This document shows positions 34,707-43,256 of a DNA stretch of 64,000 nt, piece by piece (position 1 is the stretch's first letter; each line of letters opens with the position of its first letter). The DNA comes from Lachnospiraceae bacterium. GTDB taxonomy: Bacteria; Bacillota; Clostridia; Lachnospirales; Lachnospiraceae. Made by a program: the position numbers and the translations under genes. Under the pieces are notes generated by a model, which was not told the DNA's origin, did no database searches, and was given only the letters and a program-made list of their open reading frames with translations. Location of the stretch: assembly GCA_910575475.1 (NCBI GenBank), contig CAJTGD010000012.1:1-64000 (forward strand). The letters run 5' to 3'.

Positions 34707-34728
34707 AAAACCGAAACGTTTCGGTTTT
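34707..34728. promoter_or_regulatory. Perfect 22-bp palindromic LacI operator
   Basis: The half-site AAAACCGAAAC (34707-34717) is exactly mirrored at 34718-34728 with the central CG typical of LacI/GalR-family operators. It sits between the promoter -10 (34739-34744) and the aldolase ribosome binding site, where a repressor would block elongation or initiation. Confidence 0.88.
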
Positions 34729-34738
34729 TATTGAAATC

Positions 34739-34767
34739 ATCGTACTACATTTCCAGGAAAAAGTCAA
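34739..34767 (-). promoter_or_regulatory. Promoter of the LacI-regulated sugar operon
   Basis: On the minus strand TTGACT (34762-34767) and TACGAT (34739-34744) are 17 bases apart. The operator at 34707-34728 starts about ten bases downstream of the -10. Confidence 0.75.
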
Positions 34768-34863
34768 TAAAAAAGTTCTGATTTTTTTTCTTTTTCTGTG
34801 CAAAACTTATATTCAAAACTATTCGGTCGTTTCAAAAAGTATCTGCGGCGTCCCCCGCCGCGG

Positions 34864-34919
34864 CAAAATAACAGACCGCCGCGGTACGCATCTTCCAAAC
34901 GCATACCGCGGCGGCCTGC
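34864..34919 (-). terminator. Strong terminator downstream of dapA
   Basis: CCGCCGCGGTA is repeated inverted at 34876-34886 and 34904-34914 in a long GC-rich stem (34872-34918), followed on the minus strand by TTATTTT. A second hairpin closer to dapA (34960-34985, CAGTTTACTGGC / GCCAGTGAACTG) can alternatively pair with GTAAAC at 34952-34957. The stretch 34768-35004 holds no gene. Confidence 0.85.
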
Positions 34920-35004
34920 TAAAACCACTCGTAGTATTCACCTTTATCACTGTAAACGGCAGTTTACTGGCTGGCCAGTGAACTGTAATGACCGCAGCTC
35001 TTTT

Positions 35005-35889
35005 TTACAGGATCCCAAACTCCTGCATCGCCTTTTTCAACACTTCCTTATGCTGCGGCTCGAGCTCCGTCAATGGTCCTCTCAGCGGTCCGCATTCCTT
35101 CCCCATCAGGTTCATTGCCGCCTTCACCGGGATCGGATTCACCTCGCAGAACAAAGCGTCGCAAAGCGGAAGGGCATCCAGCTGCATCTTGCAGCTTCCC
35201 TGAACATCACCGTCAAAGAACTTATAGACCATATCATGTACGTACTTCGGCGCCACATTCGACAGCACAGAGATCACTCCCAGACCTCCCAGAGACAAAA
35301 GCGGAACGATCTGGTCGTCGTTGCCGGAATAGAGGTCGATGTTTCCGTCGCACAGGTGCATGATCTTCGCCACATTGCCGATATTGCCGGAAGCCTCCTT
35401 GATCCCCGCGATGTATTCCACATTTTTTACCAGATGGGCCACAGTCTCCGGCTGGATCGCACATCCGGTACGGCTGGGTACATTGTAGAGAATGGCCGGG
35501 ATCTTCGCCTCATTGGCGATCCTTGTATAATGGGCGATCAGTCCGTTCTGCGTCGCCTTATTATAATACGGAGTCACAAGGAGCAGCCCTTCCGCCCCTG
35601 CCGCTGCCGCCTCTTTGGAGAGCTGCACTGCCGTAGCGGTGCTGTTGGAACCGGTCCCCGCAATGACCGGGATCCGGTGGTTCACGCGCTCGATCGCAAA
35701 CTTGATCACGTCCATGTGCTCCTGCTCGCTTAAAGTCGCGGACTCTCCTGTCGTTCCGCAGATAATGATGGAATCTGTCTCCCCGGCAATCTGCTCCTCC
35801 AGGATCTCATCCAGCTTATCATAGTTCACTTCCAGATTTTCTTTCATCGGTGTAATGATCGCAACACCTGCGCCCTTAAAAATTGCCAC
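35005..35889 (-). CDS. dapA: 4-hydroxy-tetrahydrodipicolinate synthase
   Basis: A 294-residue TIM-barrel enzyme of lysine and diaminopimelate synthesis that condenses pyruvate with aspartate semialdehyde. It shows ICGTTGESATLS near residue 44, LYNVPSRTG near 133 with the catalytic Tyr and Arg, and the Schiff-base lysine in EYIAGIKEASGN near 161. Start is GTG at 35889, ten bases after AAGGAGG; the frame is open to 35958, but that part lies in the riboswitch terminator and is not coding. Expression is controlled by the lysine riboswitch at 35970-36131. Confidence 0.95.
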   Translation of the reverse strand: MAIFKGAGVAIITPMKENLEVNYDKLDEILEEQIAGETDSIIICGTTGESATLSEQEHMDVIKFAIERVNHRIPVIAGTGSNSTATAVQLSKEAAAAGAEGLLLVTPYYNKATQNGLIAHYTRIANEAKIPAILYNVPSRTGCAIQPETVAHLVKNVEYIAGIKEASGNIGNVAKIMHLCDGNIDLYSGNDDQIVPLLSLGGLGVISVLSNVAPKYVHDMVYKFFDGDVQGSCKMQLDALPLCDALFCEVNPIPVKAAMNLMGKECGPLRGPLTELEPQHKEVLKKAMQEFGIL

Positions 35890-35917
35890 TGCTTTTTCCT
35901 CCTTATTCTCTTTGACG

Positions 35918-35944
35918 AAAAAAGAAACGGCAAGATGCGCCGTC
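35918..35944 (-). terminator. Riboswitch expression-platform terminator
   Basis: On the minus strand ACGGC-N7-GCCGT is followed by TTCTTTTTT, between the lysine aptamer and the dapA start. Formation when lysine is bound would stop transcription before dapA. Confidence 0.85.
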
Positions 35945-35969
35945 CCCCAAATATACATCCATGTATATC

Positions 35970-36131
35970 AGATAGCCCTCCATCCTGCGATGACAGTCAT
36001 GTCGTTGTTCACGCCACGCCCAAGCGATATGACCTCAGGAATCATATCCTTTCGGCATCTTTTCCTTTCCGCTGCCTTCCTCTGCCCTGCACATCCGGCA
36101 ATGTACTGATAAAAAATGCGACCTCTATCTC
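35970..36131 (-). ncRNA. Lysine riboswitch (L box)
   Basis: The leader carries the marks of a lysine aptamer: P1 strands AGATAG (36130-36125) and CTATCT (35975-35970), AGAGGTCGCA after the first strand, an AGTAC internal segment, GCCGAAAGGATATGA, GCTTGGGCGTGG, the core ACTGTCATCGCAGGATGG and GAGGGCTATCT closing. It precedes dapA, a known target, and is followed by a terminator. Known behaviour: lysine binding favours the terminator and shuts down dapA. Confidence 0.93.
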
Positions 36132-36153
36132 GTTTCCATTTCTATTTTTATTT

Positions 36154-36182
36154 AGAATAACACTGATACCAGGTATTGTCAA
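36154..36182 (-). promoter_or_regulatory. Promoter of the dapA riboswitch transcript
   Basis: On the minus strand a perfect TTGACA (36177-36182) and TATTCT (36154-36159) are 17 bases apart, giving a start about 20 bases before the aptamer. It overlaps only three bases from the stop of the upstream lipoprotein gene. Confidence 0.8.
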
Positions 36183-36186
36183 CGAA

Positions 36187-36918
36187 TTATTCTAATTTCT
36201 CTGCCGTTTCGTTTTTATTATTTTTCTCATTTTTTACAGCCTCTCGATTCCCCTGCCCCAGCTTCTCCTGTGAGATCATGGCCTGATCCAGAGCACGCAG
36301 ATCTTCCTCCGGGATCTCATAAACGCCTTCCTCTGTCTTGTTGATATGTACCGTAATATTTTTCGCTTCGCCATAAGCCAGACCTGCATCCAATTCTTCC
36401 GTCAGTACGTCATAATAAGTCTGATATACATGATTCTGTATCTCATCATCCGAAGGCATTTCCTCCCCGTTCATCACACGATTGGATATCTCTGCCGCAT
36501 ACTCCTCGGCCTTCTTCTGAAATTCATCATAGGTATTGTCAAACAGCAGGATCGGTTCCACGGAGATATCGATCGTATAACCGCCTCCCTCTGCATCTGC
36601 CGCTTCTCCTACTGTATATTTCACCTGTTTTACAGTCTTTTCAAATAAGGTCCTGTAGCTTTCCTCCAGTTCTTCCGATAGCTCTGCCGTATTAAATTCA
36701 TGCATCGTGGCATCCAGGTTATTCTGAAAGATCTCTTTGGCTTCCTCCTCTGTCGCGCCTGTCAGTTCCATATAATCCTCTGTCTCATTTTTATAAGAAA
36801 CATCCAGGATTGCCTGCATATACGCGCAGGCATCGAAGGCCGTACAGCCGCTCAGAAGAACTGTCATCGCAGTCACCAAGGCAGCCGCCCGCATCCAGTT
36901 TTTTTTCAGCCTGTTCAT
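36187..36918 (-). CDS. Putative lipoprotein
   Basis: A 243-residue exported protein. A lipoprotein signal peptide ends at a lipobox LLSGC (Cys about residue 25) after a KKNWMRAAALVTAMTV stretch, so it is expected to be anchored to the outer face of the membrane. The mature part is acidic and helical and resembles the DUF5105-type lipoproteins of clostridia (DACAYMQAILDVSYKNETEDYMELTGATEEEA). A charged asparagine/lysine/glutamate tail (NEKNNKNETAEKLE) ends it. No enzymatic motif. Function unknown. Confidence 0.85.
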   Translation of the reverse strand: MNRLKKNWMRAAALVTAMTVLLSGCTAFDACAYMQAILDVSYKNETEDYMELTGATEEEAKEIFQNNLDATMHEFNTAELSEELEESYRTLFEKTVKQVKYTVGEAADAEGGGYTIDISVEPILLFDNTYDEFQKKAEEYAAEISNRVMNGEEMPSDDEIQNHVYQTYYDVLTEELDAGLAYGEAKNITVHINKTEEGVYEIPEEDLRALDQAMISQEKLGQGNREAVKNEKNNKNETAEKLE

Positions 36919-37103
36919 AAGCTTGTCCTCCTTTTTTATGATTGATAAAGTGTGTTACGATTTTGGTAATACTAACATACTTTATCTGTGAAAAAAGAAG
37001 AAAGCTGTCAGGCAGTTTCGACATCTTATTATAGAAAAATAGTAACTGCTCAGTACCCTCGCAGTTAATTCTTAACAGTTCCTTACTTTTATCAGTTCCA
37101 GAC

Positions 37104-37132
37104 TTGACAACAATAATCTTGATGTTTAAAAT
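37104..37132 (+). promoter_or_regulatory. Promoter for the DUF4143 ATPase gene
   Basis: A perfect TTGACA (37104-37109) and TAAAAT (37127-37132) with a 17-base spacer lie about 55 bases before the GTG start. The rest of the gap 36919-37185 shows nothing else clear. Confidence 0.75.
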
Positions 37133-37185
37133 AAAATCAGATTTTAGAATTCTCGTATTTGAAATAATGGGAGGTACAATACATC

Positions 37186-38412
37186 GTGTATATTAGCAGA
37201 CATTTAGAACACCAGATACTGGAGGCATCAAAATTCTATCCCATCGTTATGGTCTGCGGGCAAAGACAAGTAGGAAAGTCAACCATGCTGAACCACATAA
37301 AGGAAACCGGACGCCGTTATGTAACATTTGATGATGGAAATGCCCGCCGCCTTGCGGAACAAGATCCAGAGCTTTTTTTTGAAACCTATGGATATCCTCT
37401 ACTGATCGACGAGTTCCAAAGAGTACCATCTATTCTTCTGGAGATGAAAAAGATTGTTGACCAGATGGCCTTAAATGAAGAGGACAACCACGGTATGTAT
37501 TGGCTGACAGGTTCTCAGAAATTTAGAATGATGAAAGAAGCATCCGATTCACTTGCCGGCAGGGTTGCGGTTCTTGAGCTGTCAGGTCTGTCCGAAGCCG
37601 AAATCGAGACCCGGCCGGCAGGGATATTTCATCCTGACCTGCCTTCCCTTCGTGAACGGATGAAACATAAGCAGTCAAAGAATATACATCAGATCTATGA
37701 ACGTATCTTCCAGGGAAGCATGCCAAAGCTTGTCACAACAGCGCTGGAACGGGATCGCTTTTATCAGGATTATATCAACACCTATCTGGAACGGGATGTC
37801 CGGGATCTGGCACAGGTAGGAAAGTTGAGTGAATTTTATGATTTTTTGGTATTTATGGCAGCAAGAACATCACAGGAACTGAAATACAATGAGATCGCGA
37901 ATGCCATAGGAATATCCTCGCCTACCGCAAAATCCTGGGTTTCTATTCTGGAAAGCTCCGGGATCATCTTCATCATGCGTCCCTATTATTCTAATCTGAC
38001 AAGCCGTCTTGTAAAAACGCCGAAATTCTATTTCATGGATACCGGATTGGCCGCATATCTTTGCCGCTGGCCAAATGCGGAGACATTGGAGAACGGCGCA
38101 ATGGACGGGGCATTTTTAGAAACCTTTGTGGTTTCCGAAATTATAAAAAGTTATTATAATGCCGGAAAACAACCTGATTTGTATTATTACCGGGACATTG
38201 ATCAGAAAGAGATCGACCTTCTGGTGGCAGAAGGTGATAAAATGTATCCGATTGAGATCAAAAAGGGGAAAACGCCCGCTCACCCGGATAAAAATTTTAA
38301 AGTTCTGGATAAATTTAAAATGGACGTACAGCCCGGAATCATTATATGTCTGTGTGATGAACTACTGCCATTCAACCGCGGGGCATGGTATTTTCCAGTG
38401 GCTGCGTTGTGA
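37186..38412 (+). CDS. AAA_14/DUF4143 ATP-binding protein
   Basis: A 408-residue P-loop ATPase of the archaeal/clostridial ATPase type. The AAA_14 domain covers residues 15-150, with Walker A CGQRQVGKSTML near 24 and Walker B PLLIDEFQRVP near 73, and sensor-like WLTGSQKF. The DUF4143 part (about residues 200-370) ends with a PD-(D/E)XK nuclease-like fold: FLETFVVSEIIKSYY, then YYYRDIDQKEIDLLV and YPIEIKKGK, whose D and E-x-K pattern is nuclease-like. The start is GTG with GGGAGG eleven bases before. Often found next to mobile or toxin-antitoxin genes; biological role not established. Confidence 0.88.
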   Translation: MYISRHLEHQILEASKFYPIVMVCGQRQVGKSTMLNHIKETGRRYVTFDDGNARRLAEQDPELFFETYGYPLLIDEFQRVPSILLEMKKIVDQMALNEEDNHGMYWLTGSQKFRMMKEASDSLAGRVAVLELSGLSEAEIETRPAGIFHPDLPSLRERMKHKQSKNIHQIYERIFQGSMPKLVTTALERDRFYQDYINTYLERDVRDLAQVGKLSEFYDFLVFMAARTSQELKYNEIANAIGISSPTAKSWVSILESSGIIFIMRPYYSNLTSRLVKTPKFYFMDTGLAAYLCRWPNAETLENGAMDGAFLETFVVSEIIKSYYNAGKQPDLYYYRDIDQKEIDLLVAEGDKMYPIEIKKGKTPAHPDKNFKVLDKFKMDVQPGIIICLCDELLPFNRGAWYFPVAAL

Positions 38413-38517
38413 GCAGGCTTTGCGCCCATTCCTTTAGACACGCATACACAACCCACTTTTCTTTATCAAGGCATAAAAACCAACAAAATTTATCTACTCC
38501 CCACTAAAAACAGCAGA

Positions 38518-38545
38518 TTGTATTTGGGGGAATGCGTATTATAAT
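38518..38545 (+). promoter_or_regulatory. Promoter of the antitoxin gene
   Basis: TTGTAT (38518-38523) and TATAAT (38540-38545) with a 16-base spacer, about 35 bases before the ATG. Confidence 0.55.
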
Positions 38546-38580
38546 AAAAGCCAAACAACGATTGGAAGGGATACCATGAT

Positions 38581-38823
38581 ATGACACTGATAAAAGAAAG
38601 AGCAATTAAAATGATACAGCGTATGCCTGAAGACAATATGCTGTATGTAATAAATATTTTGCAGAATCTCGAGGCAATGTCCATAGATAAAAGAAAAGAC
38701 ACGAAAAAGGCACAAATGGCTCTTACACAGATTTTAAATATGGAAAAAAGACTGCCGGCAGATTTTGACCCCAACAAAGAACTTCAGGAGGCGAGGGAAG
38801 AAAAATATAGTAATTTTGGTTGA
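38581..38823 (+). CDS. Putative antitoxin of a PIN-toxin module
   Basis: An 80-residue helical, charged protein starting MTLIKERAIKMIQRMPEDNM and ending ELQEAREEKY-SNFG, the style of small antitoxins that precede PIN-domain toxins in Lachnospiraceae. A GGAAGGG site precedes the ATG. The next frame begins within its last codons, as in toxin-antitoxin operons. The partner toxin is broken (see 38816-39067), so this antitoxin may now be an orphan. Family assignment is by resemblance and gene order only. Confidence 0.6.
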   Translation: MTLIKERAIKMIQRMPEDNMLYVINILQNLEAMSIDKRKDTKKAQMALTQILNMEKRLPADFDPNKELQEAREEKYSNFG

Positions 38824-39067
38824 TACAAGGCGCTGGCTTATAAAAAACCTGTGTGATATTTTCCGTATTTCAGACTTAAATGCAGAGAAAATCATTTCTG
38901 CTGTTGAAAATGAAGAGTTTTCAGATTTTGAGGATTGTTTGCAGGAAGAATGTGCGGTAGAAGCAATGGCTGATTATATCGTGACGAGAAATCCAGATGA
39001 CTATATGATGTCTAGGATCAAAGTAATCGAGCCAGAAAAGTTTGTAAAGCTGTTAAGAGAATCATGA
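38816..39067 (+). pseudogene. Internally deleted PIN-domain toxin
   Basis: The frame opens with ILVDTRRWLI, the first beta strand and catalytic Asp of a PIN domain, but then jumps to the C-terminal part (LNAEKIISAVENEEFSDFEDCLQEECAVEAMADYIVTRNPDDY, with the DFEDCLQ and TRNPDDY acidic motifs). A normal PIN toxin of this type is about 135-140 residues; roughly 50-60 residues in the middle, including an essential acidic residue, are missing. Start probably the TTG at 38816; AGGAGG lies in the antitoxin 3' end. Likely inactive as an RNase. Confidence 0.7.
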
Positions 39068-39423
39068 TTTGTTTTTCTTTTTTCTATAGGCGGCATCTTT
39101 TTCCAATCTCCATATAGTTTTGATAGGTATTCGTCATATCTCTCTGGAATAAAAATTGATATATTCTCTATGGGCACACTATAGGAAACCTAATATTAAT
39201 ATACGCATGGTCTGCGCAGCGGAGAATCCATCCCGTTGCCATCCTGAAAGATTTCCAACCTACTCATCCATTTGCAAAAACGATGCTTACGCACTCATCG
39301 CACATAGCTATATGGAAATACAAGGTAAGCACGAAATAATCCGTACCTGTTCCAAATCTCCAATATTTGGTAAACTGTGCCTTGATGAAAGCTGATCATC
39401 ATCCAAAATTCATCTGTACTTTG

Positions 39424-39458
39424 ACAAAAAATCCACCCAGCATCTTCTGCTAGGTGGA
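39424..39458 (-). terminator. Terminator at the end of the IS66 remnant
   Basis: TCCACCCAGCA (39432-39442) and TGCTAGGTGGA (39448-39458) pair with one wobble; on the minus strand the stem is followed by TTTTTTG. The surrounding gap 39068-39449 contains no supported gene; a 71-codon frame on the minus strand has no ribosome binding site or family match. Confidence 0.75.
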
Positions 39459-40755
39459 CGTATTCCTTGGCTGATTTGTACGGCAGGATTCCGGTAGGGA
39501 TCCTGACCATGGCAATAGCTCCTGGAGGGCTTCCTTTGAAGGAAACGAGCCTAAATCTTTCATCCGTTCCAATATGTAAGCCAGATAGTCATAGGGCTTA
39601 AGGCCATTCAGCAGCGCTGTCTCTGTGATGCTGTATACGGCCGCGCTAGCCTCGGCTCCTTTGATACTTTTGGAAAAAAGCCAGTTGCGGCGGCCGATGG
39701 CGAAGTTCTTGATCGCTCTCTCAGCGGCCGAGTTATCAATGCTCAGATGCCCGTCTTCCAGGTATGCTTTTAGATATTTCTCCTGGTTTAACATGTACAG
39801 GATGGCCTCCCCTATTTTAGAAGATCTGTTTACAGAGCCTTCCAGGGTATGAAGCCACTCGAAGAGAGCCTCTAAAAGCGGTTTTGACTGCTTTTGACGC
39901 TCAATATATATTTCCTCCGCCGATAGGCCGCGGATCTCTTTTTCTATCTTATAAAGCATGCCGATCCGTTCCATCGCCTGGTATGCGGTTGTCTCTTTCA
40001 GCTGTTCTTTGGTGAAGCCCTTTTTCAAAGGGGTAAGGGCTTCATCAAACCGCCGCCTTGCGTGTGCCATGCACCCCGTCACCGTGATCTGCTCCGGGAG
40101 GCTGTGATAAGCTTGGTATCCGTCACAGGTCAGATAGCTCTGGAACTCATCCCCCAGAAATTTCACCGGATGGTACCCACCCCTGGTCCTTTCGTATTGG
40201 AAGAGGACCATCCGCGGGGATCCGCTGTGCCCGTCCGTCAATACTCCCTTTCAGGAGCGCAGGATCCTTCTGGGGACGTTTCATCATTCCGCATTTCGGG
40301 CAGGCGTAAATATAGGTAATCTCCTCCACCACTTCAAAACGGGCCGGGATGAATTTTAAATATTTTACGGTTTCCGTAGTCACCACTTTGTATTTTGTCC
40401 CGCATTCGGGGCAGAATCTTTCTTTCCCTTCTAATTTATGTTTGATCACTTCTGTAGTTTCAAATGCAGAGAGGTCCTCTTCTTTTTTTCCGGTTGGTTT
40501 TTTGCGCTTGTAGGGTTTCGGATGGATCTCTTCCATCTCCGGCTCAGCCGCGTTGGGATCCGCCTCCTGCTCCGCTTCATTGAATAAGTCCATCTGCTCA
40601 TACCCTTCCGCGTATTTTTCGCTGGAAGAGCCAAACTGTTTCCTCTGCGCAAGCGCCAGCCTGTCCGAAAGCAGCGCGTTCATAAATTCCAATTCCTTCG
40701 TTATTTCTTTCAGGAGCTGGATCTCTGTTTCCTGTTTTTTCTGATATGTCTGCAT
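39450..40755 (-). pseudogene. IS66 transposase TnpC, deleted and frameshifted
   Basis: Two overlapping frames make up the gene. The N-terminal frame (40147-40755) has the coiled coil, LAQRKQFGSSSEKY and the zinc-binding CPECGTKYK...CPKCGMMKRP; the C-terminal frame (39450-40241) resumes with YERTRGGYHPVKFLGDEFQSYLTCDGYQAYHSLP, CMAHARRRFDEAL and AAERAIKNFAIGRRNWLFS. About 100 residues between GSI and GHSGSP are missing, including the HADET motif with the first catalytic Asp. The second Asp (TCDGY) and Glu (AAERA) remain. Certainly inactive. Confidence 0.85.
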
Positions 40756-40942
40756 GGCCTGTATGCCAGCGAAAGGAATCGCGGTCGAGCCGTTTCATCA
40801 AGATCCAAAAGCCGGATCCATCCCATTGGAGGATCTTGATCGATGTACGTCTGCGGTTGCAGAAGGCAAACATGCAGCGGGAATAGGGATCCAGGTGGAA
40901 TTTTAGTTTGATGATTGATCTTACTGTAAAGTGAAAAAACAT
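40751..40942 (-). pseudogene. IS66 accessory protein TnpB fragment
   Basis: The stretch FHLDPYSRCMFAFCNRRRTSIKILQWDGSGFWILMKRLDRDSFRWH is the core of the IS66 Orf2 (TnpB) protein. The first 30-odd and last 30-odd residues of a normal TnpB are absent. It lies directly upstream of the tnpC remnant. Confidence 0.75.
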
Positions 40943-41083
40943 CTTCCCGGTACAGGTAGACTAAACCTCCCGCCGCAAAAAACAGAGCCAGCGTGCCGTA
41001 TTACAGCCTTCGGCATTCCCGTTTGCTTAGGCATCACTATCAGGTACACCCAATCTCTGAGAACTATCGTTCAAGACTCACAC

Positions 41084-42349
41084 TCAAATCTTCCCAATTT
41101 TTCTCAGCATATTCTTTATCTTTGCCTTGTTGCCTCTCAACTGATATTTACTTTCAGCAATACCGCAACGAACCAAATAATTAATCCAGTCACCAATGCC
41201 AGAGACATCCGCTTTTGTAGAAATTCCATACTGTTCTGATACAAATCTCCGCACATTTTCTGTTGCAGAAATCCAAAACGGGCCTCTGCTCACGGATAAC
41301 GGATATCTCTTGAACGGCTCATTATAAGCCTCTACGTATATAGGTGTTATACCTTGCACCATATCCATGGTAAACTGATACCCCACCATAAGCTCCATTT
41401 TATTGAATACATATAGCCTTAATGATTCATGAGCGAAAACACAATTATGAGGTATAGTTCCATTGATACAAGCTATCTCTTTTGCCGTTTGCCAGCAGAA
41501 AATCTGCTCTACGAGAGTCAACTCTTCTGGATACAGAACTTTATACCCACATTGTATCATCAGCTTCTCTATATGATTCTCTCCCATATCCTTAGTATCC
41601 TTCAAGTGCTCTCTGGAGAAATATATTTGTTCCGCTGTGTTCAATCCAAGACTAACCGCCTCAGCCATCGCATTGTGAATAACGATATCAAATAGAGTCT
41701 TATACGCAGTCGTTATATATTCCCCCGGATGCACCGCCACATCTGGAACCAAGACTCTTTTATATAGGACTGGGTTGTTAGCAAAAAACATTTTACTACA
41801 ATCCAGCCCCAGAAGCCGAAAGAACTCCTTATAGTTCCCTGTGAATTCTGTACTACTATCACCAAATCCTGAAAACACATAAACATAATCCTCTGTCAAT
41901 TCATTTCCATCAAAATAGGGAGCCTCATTTCCTGTCTGTTTGGCCAAAAGTCCTTTTACCATGGGATACCAACACCGCTGGACAATATCAATTAAAAAAT
42001 GTCCCCAATGTCTGTGCGCAAGGCCGAGGTAAATCGCTGTTTCTTCGGATTCCACTGGATTAGAGACTGAGTATGCGCCGCCGAACGCAATTCGATCCAC
42101 ATCTCTTTCAATCTTAAGGTCATAGATAATGGATTCTTTAACCAGCTTCCCATCCTTATCAACTACACCCCCAAGACCCTGATACGGAATTTTTACATTA
42201 TGCGAAATCCCCCCCAATTGTTTTCTAGGGAGAATAATACCATTGTCAACTACCTTAACAGATGGTATGACGTCCTTTATCTGCATAAATCCAGCAAGCT
42301 CGTTAATTCTGTTTGCAAGTGAACTGCAGAACGATGTGTTGTATGTCAT
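41084..42349 (-). CDS. Glycosyltransferase family 61 protein
   Basis: A 421-residue protein of the GT61 (DUF563) type. Recognisable parts are the YLGLAHRHWGHFLIDIVQRCW motif near residue 115, EQIYFSREHLKDTKDMGEN near 245 (typical RxxxxxRxxxNE-like region) and the ELTLVEQIFCWQTAKEIACINGTIPHNCVFAH loop near 280. No membrane segment; expected to act at the inner face of the membrane on the lipid-linked repeat unit. GGAGTT precedes the ATG. It is the last intact gene of the capsule locus, lying between the IS66 remnant and symporter fragment, and its sequence is clearly AT-rich relative to flanking housekeeping genes. Confidence 0.85.
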   Translation of the reverse strand: MTYNTSFCSSLANRINELAGFMQIKDVIPSVKVVDNGIILPRKQLGGISHNVKIPYQGLGGVVDKDGKLVKESIIYDLKIERDVDRIAFGGAYSVSNPVESEETAIYLGLAHRHWGHFLIDIVQRCWYPMVKGLLAKQTGNEAPYFDGNELTEDYVYVFSGFGDSSTEFTGNYKEFFRLLGLDCSKMFFANNPVLYKRVLVPDVAVHPGEYITTAYKTLFDIVIHNAMAEAVSLGLNTAEQIYFSREHLKDTKDMGENHIEKLMIQCGYKVLYPEELTLVEQIFCWQTAKEIACINGTIPHNCVFAHESLRLYVFNKMELMVGYQFTMDMVQGITPIYVEAYNEPFKRYPLSVSRGPFWISATENVRRFVSEQYGISTKADVSGIGDWINYLVRCGIAESKYQLRGNKAKIKNMLRKIGKI

Positions 42350-42382
42350 GTTGGAACTCCTTAATATTCTTAGCCAATTGCA

Positions 42383-42893
42383 TTAATATACGGCAGTGCA
42401 TAGAACACCACGAAGAACAGTCCCAAAAGCACTCCAAATCCGTATATATACATTAAATTCCGGATGGATATATCTGATATTTTTCCAGGCAATTATTCTT
42501 GGTCTTGTTGTGGACTGTGCTAATGCTGTGACCGCTATGTTCCATCCAACAGCTTCATTTACTATGTACGGGATACTGATAATTGCAGCCACAAGAAATA
42601 CCAGAAACATAATCGTATCTGTAATCAACACACCTTTTGATCCAGAATACACCGTAAATATGGTAAATGATAACCAAACAATTACAACACATACTTTATA
42701 ATCCAACCCTATGATGGATGTCATAAGTGTAGAAACGCCTTGCATAGCAGAAAGCATATAAGTAAGCTATTACTACAAAAAGCAATGTTATGGACGCAAG
42801 TATCCTAACTCTTTTAGAATCAAAGTGCTTCCCAAAATACTCAGGAACGGTATTTACTGCAACTCTACGAATATATTTTCCAAACAGACTTGC
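42383..42893 (-). pseudogene. Sodium:solute symporter fragment, frameshifted
   Basis: Two consecutive frames read as part of an SSS-family symporter: first GKYIRRVAVNTVPEYFGKHFDSKRVRILASITLLFVVIAY (about 42893-42760), then after a frame change LSAMQGVSTLMTSIIGLDYKVCVVIVWLSFTIFTVYSGSKGVLITDTIMFLVF (42757-42383 frame). Only transmembrane segments near the N-terminal third of a normal 500-residue symporter remain. It is out of place in a capsule locus and fused to a TupA-like remnant at about 42900. Confidence 0.75.
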
Positions 42894-42899
42894 ACCATA

Positions 42900-43190
42900 T
42901 ATATCCAGATGCCTTATTCTGCCCCATCTTATAAAGTCTTATCAGGTAATTTGAACCATTTCCCCAAATAAGGTCATATTCATACGGTTCAAATTTCCTG
43001 AGGCCAGAATTATGGTAAAAAGTCATTTCCCAAAAATATATTCTGCCCGAACTAAGATACATATCCACACGCACATGTGGAATATCGGAAGACAATGTTT
43101 CTGCTAACAATATCATTTCATCTAACTCTTTTGGCTTTTTAGGGGGTATATCCGCATTAGGGAAATTATGCCATCGTTCGATAAACGGTC
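42900..43190 (-). pseudogene. TupA-like ATP-grasp fragment
   Basis: The frame reads RWHNFPNADIPPKKPKELDEMILLAETLSSDIPHVRVDMYLSSGRIYFWEMTFYHNSGLRKFEPYEYD, the C-terminal part of TupA-like ATP-grasp proteins that are common in capsule clusters. The N-terminal two thirds are missing and the 3' end runs into the symporter fragment. The usual catalytic E-x-T-F motif (EMTFYHNSG) is kept, but the protein cannot be functional. Confidence 0.7.
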
Positions 43191-43256
43191 AAAGAGTGTA
43201 TATGGATTTGCTATATATCGCATAATACTTTTTGAACAAGCCATTCTTTCCTTCTC

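Larger units (their letters stand above)
39424..40942 (-). mobile_element. Decayed IS66-family insertion sequence
   Basis: The segment holds remnants of the IS66 accessory gene tnpB and transposase gene tnpC in the usual order on the minus strand. Both are broken by deletions and a frameshift. No terminal inverted repeats or target duplication could be recognised, so the limits are approximate. It lies at the downstream edge of the capsule locus. Confidence 0.75.

Noticed and set aside
36154..36182. Promoter overlapping the lipoprotein stop codon as part of a dapA-lipoprotein operon
   Set aside because: The promoter and riboswitch show dapA has its own transcript; read-through from the lipoprotein gene cannot be excluded but is not needed.
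39295..39510. 71-codon frame on the minus strand downstream of the IS66 remnant
   Set aside because: No ribosome binding site, overlaps the transposase end and its terminator.
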